A stretch of 64,000 nucleotides of DNA from CAVXDY01 sp963760715 (GTDB lineage: Bacteria; Actinomycetota; Thermoleophilia; Miltoncostaeales; Miltoncostaeaceae). Location of the stretch: positions 434,001 to 498,000 of the forward strand of contig CAVXDY010000003.1 of NCBI GenBank assembly GCA_963760715.1, given 5' to 3'. The first letter of the stretch is position 1. Each line of letters starts with the position of its first letter. A program made the translations under genes and the position numbers. A model generated the notes under the pieces. It was not told where the DNA came from. It saw only the letters and a list, made by a program, of their open reading frames with translations, and did no database searches. Below are positions 33,135-41,265 of the stretch, piece after piece.

Positions 33135-34280
33135 ATGCGCCAGGAGATCCTGATGCCCACGCTCTCCGAGGACGTCGAGGAGGGGGTGCTGGTCGCCTGG
33201 TTCGTCCTCCCGGGCGGGTCGGTGAGCGCCGGTGGGCTGGTCGCCGAGGTCCAGGTGGAGAAGGTGAGCGAGGAGGTGCGGGCACCGGCGGACGGGGTGC
33301 TGGCCGAGGCGCTGGTCGAACCCGGGGAGGTGGTGCGGCAGGGGGCGCCGATCGCCATCCTGGAGGTGGGGATCGCGGCCGCCGAGGGTCCGCCCGCCGC
33401 GGCGGTGCCCCCCTCGGCGGTCGCGCCCGACGCTCCTCGTCCTCACGCCTCTCCATCCGCGCGGAGGCTGGCGCGCGAGCTGGGAGTCGAGCTGTCGGCG
33501 CTCGCCGGCAGCGGTCCCGGCGGCAGGATCGTCGAGGGCGATGTGCGCGCGGCGGCGGAGATGGGCGGGACCGGCGGAGGGGGCGGCGCAGCCCCCTCCC
33601 CCGCCGCACCGCTCTCGCCGATGCGCCGCACCGTCGCGACCAGGCTCACGGCGGGCCTGCGCGAGGCGGCGCAGTTCACCCTGACCTGCGAGGCGGACGC
33701 GACGGCGCTGGCGGCGGAGCTCCGTCTCGGCGCCGCGTGGGGTCGCCGGGCCGGCTACACGGAGGCGATCGTGCGTGCCTGCGCGCTCGCCCTCCGCGAG
33801 CACCCGCAGATCACCCGGCGGTGGAGTGCGGACGGGCTGGTGGCGGCCGCGTCGATCGACATCGGCGTGGCCGTGTCGGTGGACGACGGGCTGATCGTCC
33901 CCGTGATCCGGGAGGCCGACGACAAGGACCTCGAGACCCTCAACCGCGAGATCGCCGAGATGGCCGAGCGGGCGCGGTCCGGGCGGACGACGGCCGAGGA
34001 GACCCGCGGGGCGGTGTTCAGCGTCACCAGCCTCGGGGCGCATCGCATCGACGCGTTCACACCGCTGCTCGACCTCCCCCAGGCCGCGATCCTCGGCATC
34101 GGACGGGCGCGCCTCCGCCCCGCCGTCGTGAACGGTGAGATCGTCGCGCGCACCCTGATGGTCCTCAGCCTGACCGTGGACCACCGGGTGATCGACGGGG
34201 ATCCGGCCGCCGCCTTCCTCGACCGGGTCCTCGCGCTCCTCGAGGACCCGCAGGCCCTCTCGCCGCCCGCGGTCGCCTGA
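33135..34280 (+). CDS. acoC: Dihydrolipoyl acyltransferase E2
   Basis: A 381-residue E2 with one N-terminal lipoyl domain (lysine in EVQVEKVSEEV, about residue 44), a Pro/Ala linker, a peripheral subunit-binding domain (PSARRLARELGVELSALAGS, about 110-145) and a catalytic acyltransferase domain from about 165. The catalytic LTVDHRVIDGDPA carries His and Asp. It would transfer the acyl group to CoA. GGGGGAGGG precedes the ATG. No E3 (dihydrolipoamide dehydrogenase) gene follows, and there is no E3-like domain in it, so E3 must come from elsewhere. Confidence 0.9.
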   Translation: MRQEILMPTLSEDVEEGVLVAWFVLPGGSVSAGGLVAEVQVEKVSEEVRAPADGVLAEALVEPGEVVRQGAPIAILEVGIAAAEGPPAAAVPPSAVAPDAPRPHASPSARRLARELGVELSALAGSGPGGRIVEGDVRAAAEMGGTGGGGGAAPSPAAPLSPMRRTVATRLTAGLREAAQFTLTCEADATALAAELRLGAAWGRRAGYTEAIVRACALALREHPQITRRWSADGLVAAASIDIGVAVSVDDGLIVPVIREADDKDLETLNREIAEMAERARSGRTTAEETRGAVFSVTSLGAHRIDAFTPLLDLPQAAILGIGRARLRPAVVNGEIVARTLMVLSLTVDHRVIDGDPAAAFLDRVLALLEDPQALSPPAVA

Positions 34281-34292
34281 GGGCCTGGTCTC

Positions 34293-35963
34293 GTGGCCGG
34301 CGAGACGCTCGGGCGCCTGACGGGCCTCCGCGGCGCGGACGCCCATCCCCTGGAGACCGCGCGGGAGATGGTCGAGCGGCTGGGCCGCCCCCTCGGCCCC
34401 GTCGAGCTCGCCGAGCTCGCGCGTCGCACCCGGATCCCCGTCGCCGCGCTCCGGGGGGCGATCTCCTCCTACGCCGACCTCGCCGAGGGGCCCGCCGACG
34501 TCCGCGTCTGCGTGGGGACATCCTGCGCGCTCGCCGGGGGCGGGACGCTGGCCGAGGCCCTCGCGGGCCGGGCGCACGTGCGCGTCGCGCACTGCCTCGG
34601 GCACTGTGACCGCTCCCCGGCCCTTCTGGGGCGGGACGGCCGGGTCATGCTCCCCGGCCCCGGCGCCGACGCCGACCGCGCGCTCGCCGCGCCGACGGCG
34701 GCCACGACGCCGCCCAGCGTTCGCGCCCGGAGCGTGCCGATCGTCACCCGCCGCCTCGGGCGCGGCGGCTTCGCGGACCTGGCACGCGCCCGAGGGGACG
34801 GCGCGTACGCGACGCTCGAGCGGGCGCTCGGCGACGGGCCCGAGGCGGTGCTGGCGACCGTGGAGGGCTCGGGACTCCGCGGCCGGGGCGGCGCGGGGTT
34901 CGCGACCGGGCGCAAGTGGCGCCTCGCCGCGGCGACGGCGGCCGACGCGCGATACGTGATCTCCAACGGGGACGAGGGGGACCCGGGCTCGTTCGTCGAC
35001 CGCCTGCTGATGGAGGACGACCCACACGGCGTGATCGAGGGCATGGCGATCTGCGCCCTGGCGGTGGGCGCCCGCGAGGGCATCGCGTTCGTGCGCTCCG
35101 AGTACCCCGCCGCGCGCGCCGCGCTCGAACGCGCGGTCGACGACGCGCGGGCGGCGGGGATCCTGGGCGGCGCGCTGCTGGGATCGGGCCCGCCGTTCGA
35201 CGTCCGGGTCGTCTCCGGGCTCGGCAGCTACGTCTGCGGTGAGGAGACCGCCCTGCTGGAGGCCCTGGAGGGGCGCAGGTGCGAGGTGCGCCTGCGCCCT
35301 CCCTACCCCGTGACGGCCGGCCTCCACGGACGCCCGACGGTCGTGGACAACGTCGAGACGCTCGTCAACGCGGTCTGGATCGTGGAGCACGGCGCCGACG
35401 CCTACGCCGCCCTCGGAACGGCGGCGACCCCCGGCACGAAGGCGCTCTGCCTGAACCACGGCTTCGCGCGCCCGGGGGTCGTCGAGGTGGAGATGGGCAC
35501 GTCGTTGCGCGAGGTGGTCGAGGACGAGGGCGGCGGCCCCGCGGGACCGGCGGCCCTCGCGGCCGTTCTCGCCGGCGGGCCGATGGGGAGCGTGATCCCG
35601 CCGGAGGAGTGGGACGTGCCGGTCTGCTACACGGCGATGGCCGAGCGCGGCCTCGTCCTCGGGCACGGAGGACTCGTGGCCCTCCCGGACGACGCCGACC
35701 TGCCGGCGCTCCTCCGCGGCTGGCTGGGGTTCATGGCCGCCGAGTCGTGCGGGCGCTGCACGCCCTGCCGGCTGGGCTCCCGCCGCGCGCTCGAGCTCGC
35801 CGTCGGACCGGGGCTCGGAGGCGCCCGGGCGGAGATCGAGCGCCTCCTCGAGGTCGTGGGGGAGGCGAGCCTCTGCGCGTTCGGCCAGGGGATCCCCCGG
35901 CCGGTGCGCCGGCTCGTCGAGCTCTTCGGCGACCGGATCGCCGCCGCCGAGGCCGCATCGTGA
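34293..35963 (+). CDS. fdhB: NAD-dependent formate dehydrogenase, diaphorase subunit (NuoE-NuoF fusion)
   Basis: A 556-residue protein. Residues about 1-125 are NuoE-like with a [2Fe-2S] site (VCVGTSC and AHCLGHC). Residues about 145-550 are NuoF-like: the NADH loop LRGRGGAGF, FMN-binding NGDEGDPGSFVDRLLMEDDP and the [4Fe-4S] set ESCGRCTPCRLGS with a later Cys in SLCAFGQG. It passes electrons from the formate site to NAD+. GTG 34293 is 12 bases after acoC, and its stop overlaps the fdhA GTG (GTGA), so the unit is tightly coupled. Confidence 0.9.
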   Translation: MAGETLGRLTGLRGADAHPLETAREMVERLGRPLGPVELAELARRTRIPVAALRGAISSYADLAEGPADVRVCVGTSCALAGGGTLAEALAGRAHVRVAHCLGHCDRSPALLGRDGRVMLPGPGADADRALAAPTAATTPPSVRARSVPIVTRRLGRGGFADLARARGDGAYATLERALGDGPEAVLATVEGSGLRGRGGAGFATGRKWRLAAATAADARYVISNGDEGDPGSFVDRLLMEDDPHGVIEGMAICALAVGAREGIAFVRSEYPAARAALERAVDDARAAGILGGALLGSGPPFDVRVVSGLGSYVCGEETALLEALEGRRCEVRLRPPYPVTAGLHGRPTVVDNVETLVNAVWIVEHGADAYAALGTAATPGTKALCLNHGFARPGVVEVEMGTSLREVVEDEGGGPAGPAALAAVLAGGPMGSVIPPEEWDVPVCYTAMAERGLVLGHGGLVALPDDADLPALLRGWLGFMAAESCGRCTPCRLGSRRALELAVGPGLGGARAEIERLLEVVGEASLCAFGQGIPRPVRRLVELFGDRIAAAEAAS

Positions 35964-38614
35964 CGGGGCGCGCGACGATCGACGGGCGCTCGGTCCGCTT
36001 CGCCCCGGGGGAGACGATCCTCGCCGTCGCCCGCCGGGCCGGGATCTCCGTTCCGGCGCTCTGCCACCGCGACGGGCTCTCGCCCCAGGGCGGCTGCCGC
36101 GTCTGCCTCGTGCGGGTGGACGGGTCCCCCCGGCCGCTCGCCGCGTGCCACACCGCCCTCGACCACGGCGCCGAGGTGGTCACGGACACGCCCGCCCTGA
36201 GGGCCCTGCGCCGCGAGGTCCTCGCCCTCGAGGTGGCGGCGCACCCACCCGGCGCGCTCGGGGGGGGCTCCGAGCTCGCCGCCCTCGCCGCGGAGCTGGG
36301 GGTGGAGCTCGGGGCCGTCGCGGATCCGGGCGCCGGGGCGATCGACGCGAGTCACCCCTACCTGCGATTCCGCCCCGACATGTGCGTCACCTGCCGTCGC
36401 TGCCTGAGCGCCTGCGAGGAGGTCCAGGGGCGCTTCGTGTACGGCATCGAGGGGCGCGGCGCCGCGGCGCGGTTGATCTCCGGGCCGGGCGGGCGATTCG
36501 CGGACGGCGACTGCGTGGCGTGCGGGGCGTGCGTGGAGGCATGCCCCACCGGGGCGATCACGGACCGTGACCGTGTCGACGCGCTCCCGGCCGAGCGCCT
36601 CACGATCTCGACCTGCGGCTACTGCGGCGTCGGCTGCCGGGTGGAGGTGGCGATCGCCGGCGGGCGGGTGGCGCGGATCCGCGGCGTACCGGACGCCGCC
36701 GTGAACCACGGTCATCTCTGTCTGAAGGGCCGCTACGCGCACGGCTGGCAGGCGTCGGCGGAGCGGCTCACCTCGCCCCTTCTGCGCGACGACCGCGGCG
36801 ACTTGCGGCCCGTCGCGTGGGAGACCGCGATCGCCTGGGTCGCCGAGCGCATGGGCGCGATTCGCGCCGCCCACGGCCCCGACGCCCTCGCGGCCCTGGC
36901 CTCCTCGCGCTCGACCAACGAGGCCTGCTACCTGCTCCAGAAGCTGGTCCGCGCCGTCCTGGGCACCAACAACATCGACTGCTGCGCCCGGGTCTGCCAT
37001 TCCTCCACCGCCACGGCCCTCCGTGCGGCCACGGGGACGGGGGCGGCCAGCGCCTGCTTCGACGACATCGAGCAGGCGCGCGCCATCGTGGTCGCCGGTG
37101 CGAACCCGACCGAGGCGCACCCGGTCGTGGGCGCGCGCATCCTCCGGGCGGCGCTCGGCGGCACCCCTCTGATCGTGATCGATCCGCGGCGGACGGAGCT
37201 CGCCGCCGTGGCGACCGTTCATCTTCCCGTGGCACCCGGCGGCAACGTCCCGCTGCTCAACGCGCTGGCCCGGGCGCTCCTTCGGCGCGGGGCGGTCGAC
37301 GGCGCCTACCTGGCGGAGCGGACCGTCGGGCTCGAGGCACTCGCCGCCCACCTGCTCGCCGGGGACGCCACGGCGGACCTCCGGCGGGCCGAGGTCGACC
37401 CCGGGACGCTGGACGCGGCCGCCGGCGTGCTGGGCGCCGGCCCGGCGCTCTTCGTCCACGGCCTGGGCCTGTCGGAGCTGACCCAGGGCGTGGACTCGGT
37501 GCGCGCGCTCGTCAACCTCGGCCTGCTCACGGGCAGCATCGGGCGGCCGGGGGCCGGGATGCTCCCGCTGCGCGGGCAGAACAACGTCCAGGGAAGCGCG
37601 GACATGGGGTGCATGCCGGACCTCGTCACCGGCTATCAGGAGCTCGACGACCCGGCGGTCCGGGCGCGCCTCGGCGCCCTGTGGGGCACGCCGCCCCCCG
37701 AGAGGCCCGGGCTCACGGTGACCGGGATGATCGCCGCGGCCGAGCGGGGCGAGCTGCGCGCGCTCTGGGCGCAGGGCGAGGATCTCGCCCAGAGCGACCC
37801 CGACCAGCTCCGCGTCGGGCGCGCCCTCGCCCGCCTCGACCTGCTGGTCGTCCAGGACCTCTTCCTGAGCGAGACCGCCCGGATGGCGCACCTCGTGCTG
37901 CCCGCGGCGGGGTGGCTCGAGCAGGACGGCACGTTCACCAACGCCGAGCGGCGCGTCCAGCGCGTGCGCGCCGCCCTGCCCCCACCGGGCGAGGCGCGGC
38001 CGGACTGGGAGGTCGTCCGCGACGTCGCGCGGGCGCTCGGGGCGGAGTGGGACTACGGGGATCCTGCGGACGTGCTCGACGAGATCGCCGCGGCGGCGCC
38101 GGCCTTCGGCGGCCTGCGCGCCGATCGCCTCGAGCCCGACGGGATCCAGTGGCCCTGCCCGGATCCGGAGCACCCCGGCACGCCCCGCCTCCACCTGCGG
38201 GGCTTCCCCCGCCCGGCGCCGCTCGCGCCGCTCGATTTCGCCGCGAGCCCCGAGCACGACGTGGCCGGCTTCCCGTACCGGCTGGTCACGGGCCGCGTCC
38301 TGGAGCACTACAACGTCGGGACGATGACCCGGCGCACGCCGAACCAGCGGCTGGTCCCGGGCGACGCGCTCGAGATCAACCCGGAGGACGCGGCTCGCGA
38401 GGGCGTCGGCGACGGCGAGCCGGTGCGGCTGGAGAGCCGGTGGGGGGCCACCACGGCGATCGCCGCGCACTCGGACCGCGTACCCGCCGGCGTTCTCTTC
38501 CTCTCCTTCCACCAGCCGGAGACCCACACCAATCGCCTCGTGGGCCCCCACGTGGATCCGGTCAGCGGATGCCCGCAGTACAAGCTGACCGCGGTGCGCC
38601 TGGCGCCCTCCTGA
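35960..38614 (+). CDS. fdhA: NAD-dependent formate dehydrogenase, catalytic Mo/W subunit
   Basis: An 884-residue cytosolic catalytic subunit. It has an N-terminal [2Fe-2S] ferredoxin domain (ALCHRDGLSPQGGCRVCLV), two [4Fe-4S] motifs (CVTCRRCLSACEE and CVACGACVEACPTGAI), then the molybdopterin part with STCGYCGVGC. The catalytic metal ligand is Cys in CCARVCHSS, not selenocysteine. The His-Cys3 cluster that usually follows the first domain is degenerate: AHPPGALGGGSELAAL keeps the His but lacks the three Cys. The C-terminal domain has GRVLEHYNVGTMTRRTPNQR. Overlapping GTGA joins it to fdhB. No fdhD is near. Confidence 0.9.
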   Translation: MTGRATIDGRSVRFAPGETILAVARRAGISVPALCHRDGLSPQGGCRVCLVRVDGSPRPLAACHTALDHGAEVVTDTPALRALRREVLALEVAAHPPGALGGGSELAALAAELGVELGAVADPGAGAIDASHPYLRFRPDMCVTCRRCLSACEEVQGRFVYGIEGRGAAARLISGPGGRFADGDCVACGACVEACPTGAITDRDRVDALPAERLTISTCGYCGVGCRVEVAIAGGRVARIRGVPDAAVNHGHLCLKGRYAHGWQASAERLTSPLLRDDRGDLRPVAWETAIAWVAERMGAIRAAHGPDALAALASSRSTNEACYLLQKLVRAVLGTNNIDCCARVCHSSTATALRAATGTGAASACFDDIEQARAIVVAGANPTEAHPVVGARILRAALGGTPLIVIDPRRTELAAVATVHLPVAPGGNVPLLNALARALLRRGAVDGAYLAERTVGLEALAAHLLAGDATADLRRAEVDPGTLDAAAGVLGAGPALFVHGLGLSELTQGVDSVRALVNLGLLTGSIGRPGAGMLPLRGQNNVQGSADMGCMPDLVTGYQELDDPAVRARLGALWGTPPPERPGLTVTGMIAAAERGELRALWAQGEDLAQSDPDQLRVGRALARLDLLVVQDLFLSETARMAHLVLPAAGWLEQDGTFTNAERRVQRVRAALPPPGEARPDWEVVRDVARALGAEWDYGDPADVLDEIAAAAPAFGGLRADRLEPDGIQWPCPDPEHPGTPRLHLRGFPRPAPLAPLDFAASPEHDVAGFPYRLVTGRVLEHYNVGTMTRRTPNQRLVPGDALEINPEDAAREGVGDGEPVRLESRWGATTAIAAHSDRVPAGVLFLSFHQPETHTNRLVGPHVDPVSGCPQYKLTAVRLAPS

Positions 38615-38619
38615 GCGCG

Positions 38620-38764
38620 CTACCCGATGGCGTCGTGCAACCGCTCGCCGACGACCGATGCCAGGGCCCGAAGGTCCTCCCGGATCTTCTCCACCTCCTG
38701 CTCGAGCGCGGTGACCGCGCCCTCCAGGTCGGCTGATGCGTGCCTCTGCCTGCTCGTCCGTCAT
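38620..38764 (-). CDS. Small coiled-coil protein, apparent single-base insertion
   Basis: ATG 38764 opens MTDEQAEARIS. One base later the other frame continues DLEGAVTALEQEVEKIREDL and ends ALASVVGERLHDAIG at TAG 38620. Removing one C within GCCGACC (about 38732) gives a continuous protein of about 47 residues, a single coiled coil; the span is one base over a multiple of three. The function is unknown. It is convergent with fdhA and sits beyond the epimerase gene on the minus strand. Confidence 0.5.
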
Positions 38765-38900
38765 CGCCGCTCCGATCTCTCGAGAATGGTCGAAGGGTCC
38801 GATCCCCGCGAACGAAGGCTCGCAGGAGTCGCGGGGCGACGGCATGGGGAGGTCCGCGGACGAGGTCTCCGGGGAAGCCCGCAGACCACCGGCTCCCCTC

Positions 38901-39775
38901 TCATCCACCCGTGGCCGCGCTCGGCACCCGGCCGTGAACCCCGTGCGCCAGGACGGGTGGCGGGGTGTCCACCCGAGCTCCCGTCGCGCGCGGCGATTGT
39001 CCGCGCCGCGCGCCCACGGGGCCCGGGCCGTGCCGGCGACGGGGGGCGCAGGCGCGCCGACGGCGTCGCAGAAGGCCGGGACCCACGCGCGCCCCGGCGC
39101 GGGCTCGTCGTCGCACACGTTCACGATGCCGGACGGCCATTCGAGCGCCTCGACCGCCGCCGACACAGCGTCGTGGAGGTGGACGAAGCTCGACACGTCG
39201 CCGTCGGCGACCAGCCGGCCGGCGCGCGCGTCGTCGGCGCGCAGCCCGTCGGGTGCGTACCACGTCCCCGGGCCGTAGAGCAGCCCGTAGCGCAGCAGCA
39301 CCCACTCCGGCATCTCCCTCACGGCGCCCTCGAGCGCCGCGACGCCGAGCACCGTCGTCCGTCGCGGCTCCGCGGCTTCGAGGTCGAGCGGGACCCCCTC
39401 GCCGGCCGAGTCGTCGCCGGACTCGTAGACCCACGCGATGCTCTGGGCGATCATCCGCGGAACCTCGGCGGCGCGGGCCGCGTTGACCAGGTTGCGGGTG
39501 CCCTCGGCCCGGAGCGCGGCGTTGGCGGCGCCGCTGCCCTCGCGCAGGTCCGTCAGTTGGTGCAGGACGACATCGGGTCGCGCGCTCGCCAGCGCCGCGT
39601 GCAGCGCGTCGCGGTCGTAGGCGTCGGCCACCACCGGCTCGGCGCCCAGCGACCGCACCAGCGCGCCGCCCTCGGGCCGGCGGGTCATCGCGGTCACCGT
39701 GTGCCCTGCCGCCCTCAGCCGGGGCAGGAGGCTCCGGCCGATCACGCCGGTCCCCCCGGCCACGAAGACATGCAT
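38901..39775 (-). CDS. NAD-dependent epimerase/dehydratase family protein, apparent frameshift at the 3' end
   Basis: A Rossmann-fold extended SDR of about 291 residues: MHVFVAGGTGVIGRSLLPRL, VVLHQLTDL, YGLLYGPGTWYAPDG and FVHLHDAVSA. ATG 39775 has GGAGGAG upstream. After HPSWRTGFTAG the frame stays open for over 3 kb, through the antisense strand of fdhA, which is not credible. Inserting one base near 38926 gives GLPSAATGG and a stop at 38901, like its paralogue at 40188-41180. It is the third gene of an epimerase-cupin-epimerase unit. Substrate unknown. Confidence 0.72.
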
Positions 39776-39786
39776 CGCTCCTCCTC

Positions 39787-40191
39787 TCAGGCCCGGCGCG
39801 CCACTGGGCGCCCGCGTCGGTCCTCGAGCTCGTGATCGCCGACCGGCGTCAGCATCGGCCGGCCGGGCGCCCCGACCATGACGGCCACGAAGCGCGTCCA
39901 GCGGTCGGCGAGGTTGTTCGCGGCCCGGAGGTGGATGAGGTCGCCGCCCGGCTCCCAGAACGGCTCGCCGGCGCGGATCACGCGGGCGGGCTCGCCCTCC
40001 AGCTCGTAGACCAGCTCGCCCTCGATCACGTAGCCGAACACCGGCCCGGAGTGGCGGTGGGGCGGGCTCCCGGGGTCGCCGGGCGGCACCTCGATCAGCA
40101 CGGTCATGACCTCCGCGTCGTCGGGCAAGGCGGGCGGCCGCGCCTCCAGCAAGGTGGTCTGCACCGTGTTGCCGGCCGGATCGCCCGTCAT
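39787..40191 (-). CDS. Cupin domain protein
   Basis: A 134-residue cupin with SPPHRHSGPVFGYVIEGELV (HxH at about 49-51, Glu at about 62) and FWEPGGDLIHL (last His about 90), a full metal site. ATG 40191 overlaps the stop of the upstream epimerase (ATGA), and the next epimerase follows 11 bases after its stop, so the three are an operon. It may act on a small molecule together with the two SDRs; nothing more can be said. Confidence 0.8.
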   Translation of the reverse strand: MTGDPAGNTVQTTLLEARPPALPDDAEVMTVLIEVPPGDPGSPPHRHSGPVFGYVIEGELVYELEGEPARVIRAGEPFWEPGGDLIHLRAANNLADRWTRFVAVMVGAPGRPMLTPVGDHELEDRRGRPVARRA

Positions 40192-41180
40192 GACATCTCC
40201 CGCTCTCGGTGGCCGGCCACCGGCTCGGGCCGCTCGACGGCCCCGAGGCCGTGCCGGAACCCCCCGCGCCAGCTCGGGTAGAGAGGCTGCCATCCGAGGT
40301 CGCCCTTGGCCTTCGCGTTCGAGCGGCCCTGGGTGCGCGTGAACAGATAGACGCCGACCTCGCCCGCCGCGAGCCGGCCGAGCCAGACGGGGACCCGCCG
40401 CGGCGGCTTCCCGCCCAGGATCCGCGCGAGCTCGGGCAGCCACACGGACGCGGCGGCCGGCTCGTCGTCGACGACGTTGTAGACGCCGGGCGCGCCGTTC
40501 GTCAGGGCGGCCACCGTCGCGCTCGCCGCGTCGTCAACGTGCACGAACGACCACACGCCCGGGCTCCCGCCGATGAGGGGCAGCCGGCGGCGCCTGACCA
40601 GCTCGGCGAAGGGTCCGCCCGGGGCGAGCCCGGTGCCGGGGCCGTAGAAGAGGCCGTATCGCAGGGCCAGTCCCTCGATGTCCTCGGCGCCCACCACGGC
40701 CGACTCGAGGTGGCGAATCCCACGCAGCGTCGCGCTCATCGACGCCGGTGGGTTCGGATCGAGCGGGTCGGCCTCGGTCTTCAGCGAGCGGGGGGCGCCC
40801 GCATACGCCCAGTGGCCGTAGCTCTGGGCGATCAGGCGGCGGACGCCGGCCGTCCGCGCGGCCTCGAGCAGGTTGTCGGTCCCCCGGCTGCGCAGGAGGT
40901 TCGTCTGCGCCAGCTCCTGGTCGAACCTCTTGAGGCTCGTGACACCGGCGAGACCCGTCATCTGGTGGACGACGACCTCCGGCTCGGATCGCGTGACGGC
41001 ATGCATCACGGCGTCGCGGTCGAGGCCGTCGGCCACGACCGGCTCGGCACCGAGCTCGAGCACATCCCGCGCCTTGTCCGGCGAACGGGTCATGCCGACG
41101 ACATCGTGGCCGGCGGTGACGAGCATGGGGATCAGGCGTCTGCCGATCGCCCCGGTTGCACCTGCGACGAACACCCTCAT
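40188..41180 (-). CDS. NAD-dependent epimerase/dehydratase family protein
   Basis: A 330-residue extended SDR, MRVFVAGATGAIGRRLIPML at the start, VVVHQMTGL near 75, YGHWAYAG near 125 and YGLFYGPGTGLAPGG near 175. ATG 41180 is chosen for the GGAGGGA upstream; the frame is open for 22 codons more. It is paralogous to the gene at 38901-39775 along its whole length (same QM/QL, YGPGT and PSWR motifs). It leads the operon with the cupin. The catalytic YxxxK tyrosine region is atypical, as in many of this subgroup. Confidence 0.82.
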   Translation of the reverse strand: MRVFVAGATGAIGRRLIPMLVTAGHDVVGMTRSPDKARDVLELGAEPVVADGLDRDAVMHAVTRSEPEVVVHQMTGLAGVTSLKRFDQELAQTNLLRSRGTDNLLEAARTAGVRRLIAQSYGHWAYAGAPRSLKTEADPLDPNPPASMSATLRGIRHLESAVVGAEDIEGLALRYGLFYGPGTGLAPGGPFAELVRRRRLPLIGGSPGVWSFVHVDDAASATVAALTNGAPGVYNVVDDEPAAASVWLPELARILGGKPPRRVPVWLGRLAAGEVGVYLFTRTQGRSNAKAKGDLGWQPLYPSWRGGFRHGLGAVERPEPVAGHREREMS

Positions 41181-41265
41181 CGTTCCCTCCTGCGGCTGCG
41201 TTCCCGTCTCATCCGCTCCAGCAAGCGGGGCGTCGAGACCCTGCACCGAACCTAAGAAGGAGGGC

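Noticed and set aside
36960..37020. Selenocysteine in the formate dehydrogenase
   Set aside because: The active-site codon is TGC (Cys in RVCHS). There is no in-frame TGA in fdhA, so no Sec insertion is needed.
35627..39775. A single open frame of about 1,380 codons on the minus strand
   Set aside because: Only the first 280 codons (epimerase) are protein-like. The rest is antisense of fdhA and fdhB, open because of high GC; a one-base loss near 38926 removed the true stop.
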